A stretch of DNA of 64,000 bases from Gordonia sediminis (GCA_004193205.1 RZUM01000003.1:372001-436000), one strand, 5' to 3'; shown: positions 27,804-36,311, numbered from the stretch's first letter. Numbers and translations are program-made. Notes: a model not told the origin generated them from the letters alone.

Positions 27804-28737
27804 CGATCCTCTCTCTGGCCATCGCGCTGATGGTTCTGTGTTGATCGCACTGGCAGTGAGCTGGTACTTCACGCGCCGTGTCCAACGGTCGATCACCGAG
27901 GTCGCCGCGTCTGCGTCCGAGATCGCCAGCGGCCAATACACAGCGAGACTGACCGGTGTCGGCCTCGGTCGAGAATTCGACCAGCTCGCCGAAACGTTCA
28001 ACCAACTCGCTGACCGATTGGACTCGGTGGAGATCACTCGCCGACGTATGCTCTCCGACCTGGCCCACGAGATGCGCACACCCTTGGCAACTCTCGATGC
28101 CCACCTCGAAGCCCTCGAGGACGGTCTGCGCCTGCTCGACACTCAGACCTTCGCAATGCTGCGGTCGAGCACGGCCCGACTCGCTCGGCTGGCCGAGGAC
28201 ATCACGGCCGTCTCACGAGCACAAGAGGGCAGACTGGCGAACAATCCCGTGCACACCGACACCGGCGCCCTGGTCGACGCCGCGGTCCGTAGCCACTCCG
28301 ATCGCTACGCTGCCGCGCACGTCGCACTGATCTGTGACGACGCCGATACAGCCCCCGTCACCGTTGATCCGGACCGGATCGGACAGGTCCTCGGAAACCT
28401 GCTCGACAACGCTCTTCGCCACACTCCCGCCGGGGGCACCGTCACCGTCGCCTCCACCAGTACTCCAGATGGATGGACGGCGATCACCGTCACCGATACC
28501 GGCGAGGGCGTTCCCCCAGAGCATCTCGCGCACCTGTTCGATCGGTTCTACCGCGCGGACACGGCCCGCGGCCGTCAGGAAGGCGGCAGCGGAATCGGAC
28601 TGACCATCGCCCGCACTCTTGTCGAAGCCCACGGCGGCACCCTCACCGGACACAGCGACGGTCCCGGCGCAGGCGCGCGGTTCACCATGAAGCTGCCCAC
28701 GACTCGCACTGCCGCCGATCGACCTGAGCGACGGTGA
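27796..28737 (+). pseudogene. Sensor histidine kinase, N-terminally truncated
   Basis: Authentic sequence starts mid-membrane helix (SVLIALAVSWYFTRR, about 27830). A HAMP linker follows (VQRSITEVAASASEIASGQY), then the H-box MLSDLAHEMRTPLATLDAHL, N-box GNLLDNALRHTPAGG, G1 VTDTGEGVP and G2 GGSGIGLTIA. The periplasmic sensor and first membrane helix are missing. The apparent start codons lie in DNA belonging to the opposing oxidase remnant. The catalytic half is intact, so a soluble or mis-anchored kinase could still be made. The original partner regulator is not nearby. Copper sensing is suggested only by the oxidase neighbour. Confidence 0.8.
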
Positions 28738-28830
28738 CGGTTGGTCGTTTCCTGTCCGTCATCGTCGAGTGTCGATGACGGGGTGATGGGACAGTCCTTA
28801 CGTGACCAGAGCAGTCATCAACGCGACCGA

Positions 28831-29100
28831 CTAGTGCAACGCGTCGGTGCCGATGTTCCCGATCGGGGCGTCTATGGCTGCGACCGGGAGCCACTGCCCC
28901 AACTCGGGGAGTACCACTCCCTCGGGTTGTGCCACGGGAACGACCATGGCCATGGCGCCGTCCGGGACTGGGCCGGGAATGAAGGGACACACAATGATGC
29001 GCCCCGTATCTGCCGCAAGATGAATCGAGTTCGAAAGCACCGCAACGTATATCTCATGATCGATGTCGCGGCGAGGCGAGACATCGCCTGGGACGATCAC
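28831..29100 (-). CDS. MazF/CcdB-like toxin
   Basis: An 89-residue protein starting with a GTG that overlaps the stop of the ribbon-helix-helix gene (GTGA, 4 nt). MIVPGDVSPRRDIDHEIYVA, VCPFIP and GAMAMVVPVAQPEGVVLP resemble CcdB/MazF-fold toxins. In this family paired with RHH antitoxins, the toxin is usually an endoribonuclease. The 4-nt overlap supports a genuine TA pair. Confidence 0.7.
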   Translation of the reverse strand: MIVPGDVSPRRDIDHEIYVAVLSNSIHLAADTGRIIVCPFIPGPVPDGAMAMVVPVAQPEGVVLPELGQWLPVAAIDAPIGNIGTDALH

Positions 29101-29324
29101 AGGCCGGCGGACTTGTTCGCTGTGTAGATCGTGTCAGCGTAGCGGTCGATGTCCAGCGCCGGAACCGTGTGCGTCGTGTAAGCGTTGAGTGCAATCCTGA
29201 GGTGCTCGTGCCGCAGCGCACGTTCGATCAGTTCGGAACGATTCAGGCCGGCCGCCTTCGCATCCGCGTCGGCAGTTGCCAGGACTGCACTATCAAGGGT
29301 GATCGACACCTTATCCTTGCCCAT
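29097..29324 (-). CDS. Ribbon-helix-helix antitoxin
   Basis: A 75-residue protein: MGKDKVSITLDSAVLATADA is the RHH beta-strand and helix, and LNRSELIERALRHEHLR the second helix. The tail (AYTTHTVPALDIDRYADTIY) would bind the toxin. The start codon is embedded in one arm of a 17-bp inverted repeat, so autorepression would block both transcription and initiation. Confidence 0.82.
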   Translation of the reverse strand: MGKDKVSITLDSAVLATADADAKAAGLNRSELIERALRHEHLRIALNAYTTHTVPALDIDRYADTIYTANKSAGL

Positions 29325-29359
29325 ACAACCATCCTACCTTTAGTAGGATGGTTGTATGG
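29321..29359. promoter_or_regulatory. Perfect 17-bp inverted repeat spanning the antitoxin start codon
   Basis: Arms CCATACAACCATCCTAC and its exact complement are separated by CTTTA. The left arm contains the antitoxin's ATG (minus strand). Likely the operator of the RHH antitoxin; the transcript would have an extremely short or absent leader. Confidence 0.7.
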
Positions 29360-29468
29360 GCGCTTGACGCGTCACCGAACGGTCGGACGAAGTGAAACCC
29401 AATTGTGAAGTGAAAAGCATTGTGTCGTATTCTCTTTACTCGTGCCTTCCCTCGCTGCAAATGCTCTC

Positions 29469-30065
29469 ATGACCGACGTCACTTCCCGGGAATGCGTGTG
29501 GTGCTCGTCCGACGAGGACGTCGCGGACTTCCGCAATGAACCCCGGTGCGGACGCTGCCGCACCGCGGAACAGGCCATCGCCGCGGCCCGCGAGTTCGTC
29601 GGCTTCTACGGTCTTCGACCCTTGGGAGGGTCGGTGGAATCCGACGACGACGAGGAACGCGAGCATCGGGTCGCAGCTCGCGAAGCGTCGGCGGAGCTGA
29701 CCCGGATCCGCGCACACACTCCGCCGCGCGCAACATCTCGGTCCAGGCAGCGTGCCCCAATCGCCCGATCCGCGCCCACCGCGACGAAGACAAAAGGGAA
29801 GGCGGCGACCGGCAAGGCACAGAGTGCCACGTCAGGAGCGACTCGACCCACGGATATTTCCCGGCCCGACCGCGTCGAGCTCGCGAGCCGGGCCGAGGGC
29901 CTGCTGGCGCAGCTCACCGAAATCGAGGAACGCCTCGCGGTCGCCCAGAAGGATTCCGGCCTCAGCGGCAAGGCCAGAGTGTCCGACTTGACGGCGAAAC
30001 GCGAGTTCGTGCTGCGTACTCTCGCCGCGTTGGAGAAGGCCAACCGGGCGCTGGAGCCGGCCTGA
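29469..30065 (+). CDS. Hypothetical zinc-ribbon-like protein with a basic linker
   Basis: A 198-residue protein. The chosen ATG is MTDVTSRECVWC; a GTG nine codons earlier is possible. The N-terminus has two CxxC knuckles (CVWC and CGRC, 16 residues apart), suggesting a small zinc-binding domain. A Lys/Ala/Thr-rich low-complexity linker (TKTKGKAATGKAQSAT) follows, then a C-terminal helical pair (LASRAEGLLAQLTEIEERL, REFVLRTLAALEKANRA). The family is not recognised. Possibly nucleic-acid associated (inference). Confidence 0.65.
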   Translation: MTDVTSRECVWCSSDEDVADFRNEPRCGRCRTAEQAIAAAREFVGFYGLRPLGGSVESDDDEEREHRVAAREASAELTRIRAHTPPRATSRSRQRAPIARSAPTATKTKGKAATGKAQSATSGATRPTDISRPDRVELASRAEGLLAQLTEIEERLAVAQKDSGLSGKARVSDLTAKREFVLRTLAALEKANRALEPA

Positions 30066-30210
30066 CGTTTCGCATTTGCCGTTCGCAGTAGCGCTGTCAG
30101 CTCTGCTGTGCGGCAAAGACGGACGGTAGTCGCGGCACGATGGGGCCGCCGCCTCGCGATGCGTCCACCTGGGCCGCCGACCTCATGAAGCGACTTTCCG
30201 ACGCACGACG

Positions 30211-30933
30211 CTACGGGTGCCGGGTGCCGCCGTTGCTTCCGAGTCGATCGTCGAGCTGAGCCAACGCTGCGCGCGCTGTCTCGAGTTCACCGCTGAGCTC
30301 GTCGATTCGTTTCTGCGCGGCGGCGCGTGCCGAGACGATCACGCCATCCACCGCCGACATCGCGGTGGTGTCGCCGAGTTCACGCATGGCGCGCGCCACT
30401 CGGTCGGCGGTCACCTCGGTGGGCTTGCCCAGCTTCTTCGTGCCGTGCATCACCGACACCCGCCAGGTGGTCGCATCGACCGACGTCACGGTGACACTGA
30501 CGGCTGCTGTTCCCGGCTTACCGCGGCGGGGCGCCTTCGCCGCTGCGGGCTGCGCCGGCTCGCGGGGCGCCTTCGAGGGCGCCGACTCGGACTGTCTGAC
30601 CGAGCTCGATTGGTTTCGTGGTGACTTCGCCGGTGTCGCGGCTGTGGCGTCGGGCGACGACGCGCGGGCTCGCGCCACGGTGGCAGACGTTGCCGCCGCG
30701 CGAGTCCTGTTGAGTTCGTCGGCTTCGAACGGCAACTGATCGTCCACGCCCTTTGGGCTCGCGATCACCGTGGTGCCTTCGATGGACAGCACGCGCGCCG
30801 ATACTCCGGCTTCGAGACCGAGTGCAGGCATGGGGTCGCGGAGGTAGACGGTGACCCGCTTACCCGCGGCGAGTCCCGCGGACAGAGATTCGAGGTCGTC
30901 AGCGGTCAGTCCGGTTTTGCTGCGCGAATTCAC
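30211..30933 (-). CDS. Hypothetical actinobacterial protein (DUF6319-like)
   Basis: A 240-residue protein starting at GTG (VNSRSKTGLTADDLESLS); an ATG ten codons upstream lies inside a palindrome. It has an N-terminal domain of about 70 residues (TVYLRDPMPALGLEAGVSAR, GVDDQLPFEADELNR), then a disordered Ala/Pro/Ser linker, then a C-terminal part (VTVTSVDATTWRVSVMHGTK, ARAMRELGDTTAMSAVDGVI) and a terminal helix (IDELSGELETARAALAQLDD). The layout resembles DUF6319 proteins of Mycobacteriales as I recall them. No enzymatic motif is seen. It faces the zinc-ribbon gene convergently. Confidence 0.6.
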   Translation of the reverse strand: MNSRSKTGLTADDLESLSAGLAAGKRVTVYLRDPMPALGLEAGVSARVLSIEGTTVIASPKGVDDQLPFEADELNRTRAAATSATVARARASSPDATAATPAKSPRNQSSSVRQSESAPSKAPREPAQPAAAKAPRRGKPGTAAVSVTVTSVDATTWRVSVMHGTKKLGKPTEVTADRVARAMRELGDTTAMSAVDGVIVSARAAAQKRIDELSGELETARAALAQLDDRLGSNGGTRHP

Positions 30934-30940
30934 CCCACCA

Positions 30941-30962
30941 TGTTCGCACACGTGTGCGAACA
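30941..30962. promoter_or_regulatory. Perfect 22-bp palindrome upstream of the DUF6319-like gene
   Basis: Half-site TGTTCGCACAC followed immediately by its exact complement, 8 bp before the GTG start. It is a candidate high-affinity operator. It differs from the usual actinobacterial LexA box (TCGAACN4GTTCGA) as I know it. Confidence 0.6.
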
Positions 30963-31210
30963 TGGTCACGGGACGTCGCGTACTGGAGTCGGGCTTGTAA
31001 CGCGCGGCCGACAACGCGCCTCGGCGGGGGTGACCAGCCGCCCAGCGCGGGGTCCGATGCGAATTTGCCCGCCACGCACATTGTCTTCGACACTTCCGAC
31101 GTCCGACCCATCGGCGTAGTCTCACAAACGCCATCGACAGCGCGGCAACCGGTGTGATCCGGAGAGGCCGTCCTTTGAGCCGATGCACATGCGACACCCC
31201 GGAGGATGCC

Positions 31211-32407
31211 GTGCGCGTATCTCGATCGGTGAGGCACGGCGACTGGGTGCGCTCGCGGAGAATCACCCGCTGGCTAGTCAGGGTCGGCACAGTGGTCGGT
31301 ATAGTCGCGCTGACCCTCGGTGCCCACACCCCGACATCCGCAGTGCCGCGGTCCACACTGTGGTTGTGTAGTCCGACCATGTTGTCGGATCCATGTGATC
31401 TGCCGCAGGACACTACCGACCTGCTGACCGGAAAAGTCACCGCGCCGCGGCCGGTGAGGGACGCCGACAAGCCGGTTGACTGTTTCTATGTCCTGGGTAC
31501 GGCCACGAACGCGCTTGCGCCCAATGCGGATTTGGTGGCGTCGCCCGAGCTGAAGGCCGGCGCCAGTCTCCAAGCCGCCAGGTTCAACAGGGTGTGTCGA
31601 ATGTTTGCGCCCGTGTACAGGCAAGAGTCGTTCCCTGGCGTGGCGCTTGCCAACCTCGGAGTCACCGAGCCCTTCTTTATCGCATACCGCGACGTCCTCA
31701 ATGCGTGGAACGACTATCTTGCCCAAGCGAATAACGGCCGTGGCGTGATTTTGATCGGACACTCGCAGGGCGGCTTCATCCTTCGCAAACTGATCCGCGA
31801 GCAGATCGACCCCCATCCCGCCCTCCGGAGCCGGGTGGCAGGCGCATTCGTGATGGGCGCCAATGTGACGACTGAGAGGGGAAGCACAGTGGGTGGTGAT
31901 TTCACCCATATCCCGATCTGCACTCGTCACGGTGACTATCGTTGTGTTACAGCATATTCCACAAACATCGTGTATCCCCCACTCTCGTTGGTCGGTAACA
32001 GTTCACTGGACAACGGCTCTCAGCAGCTCGGACTACCGTTCGGACCGCAGTTGCAGGTGGCCTGCACCGATCCCGCTGTATTGAGCGGGAACAGCAAGCC
32101 GGTCGGCCTGACTGTGCCGAGCGAACCGTTCCCACCGGGCATTCTCGCCACGCTGATCGGCTACACCGCATTCCCGGAGGCCTGGCCCTCTTCGTCGTCG
32201 ACCTGGACCACCGGCCGCGGTCGCGGAGTCGGGAGTTGTGAAGAGGTGAATGGCTATCATCAGTACCACATTCGAATGACACAACCGCAGGCGATCAATG
32301 AAGTGCCCTTACTCGACACCCATCTGATTGACATCAATTTTGGCCTCGACCGTCTCGTCGGAATTGCCGCCCGGCAGGCCGAGCAGTGGCGAGCCAACAC
32401 TCGCTGA
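31211..32407 (+). CDS. Secreted DUF3089-family alpha/beta-hydrolase
   Basis: A 398-residue protein. The GTG start follows CGGAGGA. A signal peptide is evident (RWLVRVGTVVGIVALTLGAH, then TPTSA). WLCSP..LSDPCDLPQDTT is the typical DUF3089 opening. DCFYVLGT is a conserved strand, GVILIGHSQGGFILRKLI the nucleophile elbow and EEVNGYHQYHIRMTQ a likely His region. DUF3089 proteins are exported lipase-like esterases in actinobacteria. The exact substrate is unknown. It stands alone. Confidence 0.83.
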   Translation: MRVSRSVRHGDWVRSRRITRWLVRVGTVVGIVALTLGAHTPTSAVPRSTLWLCSPTMLSDPCDLPQDTTDLLTGKVTAPRPVRDADKPVDCFYVLGTATNALAPNADLVASPELKAGASLQAARFNRVCRMFAPVYRQESFPGVALANLGVTEPFFIAYRDVLNAWNDYLAQANNGRGVILIGHSQGGFILRKLIREQIDPHPALRSRVAGAFVMGANVTTERGSTVGGDFTHIPICTRHGDYRCVTAYSTNIVYPPLSLVGNSSLDNGSQQLGLPFGPQLQVACTDPAVLSGNSKPVGLTVPSEPFPPGILATLIGYTAFPEAWPSSSSTWTTGRGRGVGSCEEVNGYHQYHIRMTQPQAINEVPLLDTHLIDINFGLDRLVGIAARQAEQWRANTR

Positions 32408-32565
32408 GATCGGCGGACCATTTGGAACCTACGTGTCCCAACGAGTCACGGTGGGTGCGTTCGTTGTGCGTCAACCTGTTTGCTGGACGACTGACGCGCG
32501 GGCTAACGCGACGCGGGCGTGGGTATCAACCTGTCTGTCGGCCATCGGTCTGATCGATCCGGGTA

Positions 32566-32731
32566 CTTAGTGGTCCTGTTCATAAATTCGTCGGGGGTCT
32601 TCGGCGTTCGATGAACGACTGGCGGCGTTGTCGTCGATCACGATGACGCTGTCATCGCTCCCTCCTCCGCCTTGCCAGTCGCCCATCGCTCCACCGAATC
32701 CCCCGACGAATTTATGAACAGCACCACTTAG
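32566..32731. mobile_element. 156-bp MITE with 27-bp terminal inverted repeats and 5-bp target duplications
   Basis: Element 32571-32726. Its ends are inverted repeats starting TGGTCCTGTTCATAAATTCG on the left and TGGTGCTGTTCATAAATTCG on the right, 27 bp long with one mismatch. Direct repeats CTTAG at 32566-32570 and 32727-32731 are the target site duplication. It encodes no transposase and so needs a related IS in trans. It is inserted in the 3' end of the minus-strand gene and supplies that gene's present C-terminus and stop. Confidence 0.88.
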
Positions 32732-33145
32732 CCGGTCGAGGCCCTCGCGGATGAGCTTCCCGTAGCCGTCGTCGGGAAGTACGTCGGCCATGGCGAGACC
32801 AGCGGCCGCGTGCTCGCGCGCCAAGTCGATCTTCCCCTGCCTCAGATAACCGTCCCCCACATTCAGGTGAAGACTCGGCGCCATGCCGCGCGCATCGTTG
32901 ATGCCCACGGGCGCAAGCTCAGGACCTTGGACCTTGGAGTACGCGTCCAATGCTCTTTCGTCCCAAGTCACTTCGTCGTCGAGTTCGGACTGAAGATCAG
33001 CAAGATAGTGCGCAATGACGCATCGCTGTCCGGCATCAGAGTCGCCCGCCGCAGACCAGCAGGCCAGCAGTTCTTCACGACCCCGTTCTCGCTCGCCTCC
33101 CAGCGAGATGCCGACAGCAGCCGTGATCGCCTCCCACGTTGTCAT
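32567..33145 (-). CDS. TPR-like hypothetical protein with a MITE-derived C-terminus
   Basis: A 192-residue protein. The N-terminal 140 residues are helical (MTTWEAITAAVGISLGGERE, CWSAAGDSDAGQRCVIAHYL, HLNVGDGYLRQGKIDLAREH) and look like tetratricopeptide-type repeats. From GAVHKFVGGFGG onward the sequence is encoded by the inserted MITE and ends RRIYEQDH. Removing the element and one CTTAG restores a C-terminus LSTRIDQTDGRQTG before a stop, so the ancestral protein was shorter. The final 50 residues are not native. Confidence 0.7.
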   Translation of the reverse strand: MTTWEAITAAVGISLGGERERGREELLACWSAAGDSDAGQRCVIAHYLADLQSELDDEVTWDERALDAYSKVQGPELAPVGINDARGMAPSLHLNVGDGYLRQGKIDLAREHAAAGLAMADVLPDDGYGKLIREGLDRLSGAVHKFVGGFGGAMGDWQGGGGSDDSVIVIDDNAASRSSNAEDPRRIYEQDH

Positions 33146-33424
33146 GGATCTGACGATACGAAACGGCACCGACACGGAGGTTCGGCCGTGGAGTTGCTCG
33201 GTGTGCTCGAAGGCGTCGGGAAACGCGCGATATGGGCAACAGCGATACTCGGGTCCCGTAGATGGGGAACAACTCCCGATGCCTGGGTGATGGCACGGAG
33301 CCGATAGTTGGTGCGCGGCACAACATCGACGCGTAGCGCGCCGCGGCACTTGGACCGGAGGCCGGGAGATGATCAGATCAGAACACGATTGCACGCATGT
33401 GGGGTCACCGACGTGGGCGCACCG

Positions 33425-33781
33425 ATGAATACAGTGGTGACCCTGGCCGGCAGTGTATCGACGGCCGTTTTCGTGGCGTCCGCATTACCCATGTTGTGGA
33501 AGGCGGGTCGGACGCGTGACCTCTCGTCCTACAGCATCGGTAACATCGCGCTCGCGAACATCGGCAATGCGATCTATGCGATCTACGTGTTCAGCCTGCC
33601 GCCCGGTCCGATCTGGGTTCTGCACGGCTTCCATGGCACCGCGTCGGGACTGATGCTGATGTGGTATCTGCGTCAGCATGTCGGTGACGGCGCGCAGCCG
33701 CCCGACACCGACGCAGTCCGGACGGCAGCGGCGACCGAGAAAGCCTGCTGCGCAACCACTCAGGGCATCTCCACCGTCTGA
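33425..33781 (+). CDS. SemiSWEET/PQ-loop-like small membrane transporter
   Basis: A 118-residue protein from ATG (MNTVVTLAGSVSTAVFVASA). Three hydrophobic helices are visible, with a PQ-loop-like motif ALPMLWKAGRTRDLSSYS after the first and IALANIGNAIYAIYVFSLP in the second, as in SemiSWEET half-transporters that dimerise to move sugars. The last 35 residues are polar with CC. No sugar-metabolism neighbours, so the substrate is unknown. Confidence 0.72.
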   Translation: MNTVVTLAGSVSTAVFVASALPMLWKAGRTRDLSSYSIGNIALANIGNAIYAIYVFSLPPGPIWVLHGFHGTASGLMLMWYLRQHVGDGAQPPDTDAVRTAAATEKACCATTQGISTV

Positions 33782-34254
33782 GCGCGACGAATCTCTTCGA
33801 CGGCGCGCACCAGATAGGGCCGATGATCGAGCGCGGCGCCGGCCGCCAAGTCGGCGATCAGCACGATCGCCGCGCCGGTGAGCTGCGCCACCGGGATGTC
33901 CGTGGGTGGACCGTCATCGTCAGAATGTTCGACCACGCCCAGGCTGCCGGTGAGCACCACCACCATGTCCGACGGGTCGACGGGCGCATTCCAGTCGCCG
34001 GCGACGCCGACCGCCCGGGTCAGTACCTCGGAGACATCGTCCCCGCTCACACCGTCCTGGTACTGGGTCTCAATTAGTTCGCGGACCATGTGGGCGTGTA
34101 CGTCGCGCGCCTCGGGGTGGATCTCGAGCTGTTCGAGGGCTTCTCCGAAACCGTCGAGGTCGTGTGCGCGCGCCGCACGGATGCCCCGATCGGTGGCCTC
34201 GGCGATAGCGCGCGCCTTCAGCGGCCATTCGGCCGGCGACTGGTTGTTGGCCAC
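33760..34254 (-). CDS. Conserved-looking hypothetical cytoplasmic protein
   Basis: A 164-residue protein from GTG (VANNQSPAEWPLKARAIAEA). It is helical and acidic (DLDGFGEALEQLEIHPEARD, VHAHMVRELIETQYQDGVSG, GAAIVLIADLAAGAALD). No catalytic motif or known domain is recognised. The 3' end overlaps the convergent SemiSWEET gene by 22 nt. Confidence 0.6.
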   Translation of the reverse strand: MANNQSPAEWPLKARAIAEATDRGIRAARAHDLDGFGEALEQLEIHPEARDVHAHMVRELIETQYQDGVSGDDVSEVLTRAVGVAGDWNAPVDPSDMVVVLTGSLGVVEHSDDDGPPTDIPVAQLTGAAIVLIADLAAGAALDHRPYLVRAVEEIRRAQTVEMP

Positions 34255-34400
34255 AGCAAGTCTCCTGTCCGAGCGTCCGGGGATCGAGATCCACACGCTC
34301 ACGGTGTCGGCGCCGAGCCGGCGACATGAGGCGACGCCGCGGCCCGTGAGGATTCTAAATTTAATGGCGGTGAAACAGAGCTCTGACACGGAATCGACAG

Positions 34401-34619
34401 TCACACCCGAACGACGATCTTGCCGCGAACGTGACCGGCTGCGCTGCGCTCGTGTGCCGCAGCAGCGTCGGCGAGGTCGAAAACCTCTCCGATCTCGGGT
34501 CCTATCTGGCCGCCTTCGCCGAGGCGTGCGAGTTCGGTGGGGTCCGAAACGTCGGGGCGCACCCACACGTAGTGGCCGCCGAACTCGTCCCGCGCCCGCG
34601 CATCGCTGGGTACCGACAA
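34401..34619 (-). pseudogene. C-terminal fragment of a zinc-type NADPH:quinone oxidoreductase
   Basis: About 72 residues (DEFGGHYVWVRPDVSDPTEL, GQIGPEIGEVFDLADAAAAH, ERSAAGHVRGKIVVRV) match the extreme C-terminus of medium-chain dehydrogenase/quinone reductases. The remaining three quarters are missing. The break near 34620 coincides with the left edge of a lower-GC segment. Confidence 0.8.
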
Positions 34620-34802
34620 GAAATGGGTAGCGCACTACTCTGTTTGATTCATGAGCTGGCCTCGTACTGTCAGTACGTCTTTAGAATGCACCGTTCTAGG
34701 CAGAGGAGAACACATTGCCCCGGCTATTCCTGCCAATAGCGACAATCAATCACAAGTATCTGGCGCGCCCAGGACTCACCCCTTTCCATGGAAGGAACTA
34801 TC

Positions 34803-35318
34803 GTGAGTAAAAACCGAACAAACCCCAGCTCCCACGGCTACGTGCCGTGGCGGGTGATCCTCATTTCCAGTGCAATATTGTTAGCGATCCCCGCTCAGGC
34901 ATCGACTGCTCACGCCGCTCCGCGAACCGTTACCGGAGACGTCGTTTTCCAGATCATGGACTACGAGAATTTCGGGGCGAACGAACGCTGTCACCATGAC
35001 TTTCGGCTCACCCCCCGTAGCGTTGAAGTCAACCAGAAGAAGATCATCACGGTGCGGGCGACATGCGGCGGGGAAATAAGGGTCGAAGTTCGCTACGCTC
35101 TCCAACAACAAGCCGGCGGGTACATTCGCGTCACTGAGGGCTCAGTCGAGTTCTATGAGGGCGACAGCGTGAACACTAACGATTTGGATGGCACATCAGC
35201 CTTCGCAAACATCTTCCTCTGGCCAGGGCAAAGCGCCGTCAGGAATATACACGTACAGAATTGGGCCGAAGGGGAGCCTGACGACAAGGCCGACGTGAGG
35301 CTTGCTCTGCGCAACTGA
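34803..35318 (+). CDS. Small secreted protein of unknown function
   Basis: A 171-residue protein from GTG after GGAAGGA. It has a signal peptide (VPWRVILISSAILLAIPAQA, then STAHA). The mature part is beta-rich (TGDVVFQIMDYENFGANERC, ITVRATCGGEIRVEVRY, FANIFLWPGQSAVRN) with two Cys likely forming a disulfide. Family not recognised. Its codon use and GC look lower than the surroundings, and it lies within a segment that truncates genes on both sides, suggesting horizontal acquisition. Confidence 0.65.
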   Translation: MSKNRTNPSSHGYVPWRVILISSAILLAIPAQASTAHAAPRTVTGDVVFQIMDYENFGANERCHHDFRLTPRSVEVNQKKIITVRATCGGEIRVEVRYALQQQAGGYIRVTEGSVEFYEGDSVNTNDLDGTSAFANIFLWPGQSAVRNIHVQNWAEGEPDDKADVRLALRN

Positions 35319-35694
35319 TGTCTCCCGCCGCAGGTACGCAGCAGTCGGCGGGGCCGCCTGCGGGCACCTCGATCGAGGCATTGCGCGCGGCGAGGTTCAG
35401 CGCGGCGCGAAGGGCGGCGACGGATGGGGCTCCGTCCGTCGATGCCGCCGCCTCCACCGGGTAGAGACGGCAGGACACGCCGGCTACCGAACCCGGCTCG
35501 GTGAGCGGGTCCTCGCCGTCGACGAGCAGTGTCGGTGATCCCGTCATGCGGGCCTCTGTAGCCGCAGCCTGGTCGTTGAGGACGCGGTGGGTGATCGCGA
35601 CATCGATCTGCTCGCCGGCGACGGCTTCGGCTATCCGGCGCTCGAGCAACCCCACGTTGGGGCAACCGGGGACCTGCAGGATCTCCAACTTCAT
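35239..35694 (-). CDS. Thioredoxin-like/alkylmercury-lyase-type protein, 3' end altered
   Basis: MKLEILQVPGCPNVGLLERR begins a thioredoxin-like fold with a single CPN cysteine. MTGSPTLLVDGEDPLTEPG carries the expected cis-Pro and glycine turn, and VSCRLYP follows. Such proteins are annotated as alkylmercury-lyase-related or glutaredoxin-like. The native end is probably near ADCCVPAAGDIS (about 35325). The remaining 26 residues are encoded by the antisense of the secreted-protein gene, as if the original 3' end was replaced. Confidence 0.65.
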   Translation of the reverse strand: MKLEILQVPGCPNVGLLERRIAEAVAGEQIDVAITHRVLNDQAAATEARMTGSPTLLVDGEDPLTEPGSVAGVSCRLYPVEAAASTDGAPSVAALRAALNLAARNASIEVPAGGPADCCVPAAGDISCAEQASRRPCRQAPLRPNSVRVYS

Positions 35695-35783
35695 CGGGTC
35701 TCTCCTTCGGCGTGCAAGGTCCTGGATTAGGCGGCTATCGGGTCAATCGCCGACCATTCTCCGCCATCGAAGAGACGCCAGAT

Positions 35784-35810
35784 TCTTGCCAATCTGGTGA
35801 CGAATGTTCA
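35784..35810. repeat. 27-nt direct repeat, copy 1
   Basis: Begins TCTTGCCAATCTGGTGACG and differs at two positions from copy 2 at 41642-41668. Here it forms part of a hairpin CCAGATT-CTTGCC-AATCTGG. Confidence 0.6.
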
Positions 35811-35969
35811 GGTGCTTCTCTGACCACCCACTACTCGTGTTCTCACGGCGTAGTTTCAAAGTCGACCTTTCCCCCCGCGCCGCACCTTGTGTGCGCGCCA
35901 GACTCGAGGATGTCGGCCCCCTCAGGACACGGTAACCGTGAGCGGGAGTCGAACGAGGAAGGACGACCG

Positions 35970-36311
35970 ATGCACACCACTGATCATGTCGACGGCGTCG
36001 AGGTGTTGTGGCGCCCTGGCTGCCTGTTCTGCGCGCGCCTGCGGAGAGGTCTGCGTCGCCGTGACATCCCGACCACAGAGTCCAACATCTGGGACGACGA
36101 GAGCGCCGCCGCACGCGTCCGCAACGTCACCGGCGGCGACGAGACGGTGCCGACAGTGTTCGTCGGGTCGGTCGCCATGGTCAACCCGAGTGTGCGCCAG
36201 GTCGTCGCCGCGATCGAATCCGAGTTTCCCGATCGCACACACGAGTTCCTCGGCGAGCGGCAAGACGCCACGCGACAGTCGTGGTGGTCGCGACTGCGAC
36301 CACGCGGCTAG
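35970..36311 (+). CDS. Mycoredoxin/glutaredoxin-like protein
   Basis: A 113-residue protein from ATG with GAGGAAGGA upstream. WRPGCLFCARLRRGLRRRDI holds the CxxC redox motif, ETVPTVFVGS the cis-Pro loop and VNPSVRQVVAAIES the C-terminal helix, as in mycoredoxin-type glutaredoxins that reduce mycothiol mixed disulfides. The active site CLFC differs from the usual CPWC/CGYC. A 27-residue basic, Trp-rich tail is extra. Confidence 0.82.
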   Translation: MHTTDHVDGVEVLWRPGCLFCARLRRGLRRRDIPTTESNIWDDESAAARVRNVTGGDETVPTVFVGSVAMVNPSVRQVVAAIESEFPDRTHEFLGERQDATRQSWWSRLRPRG

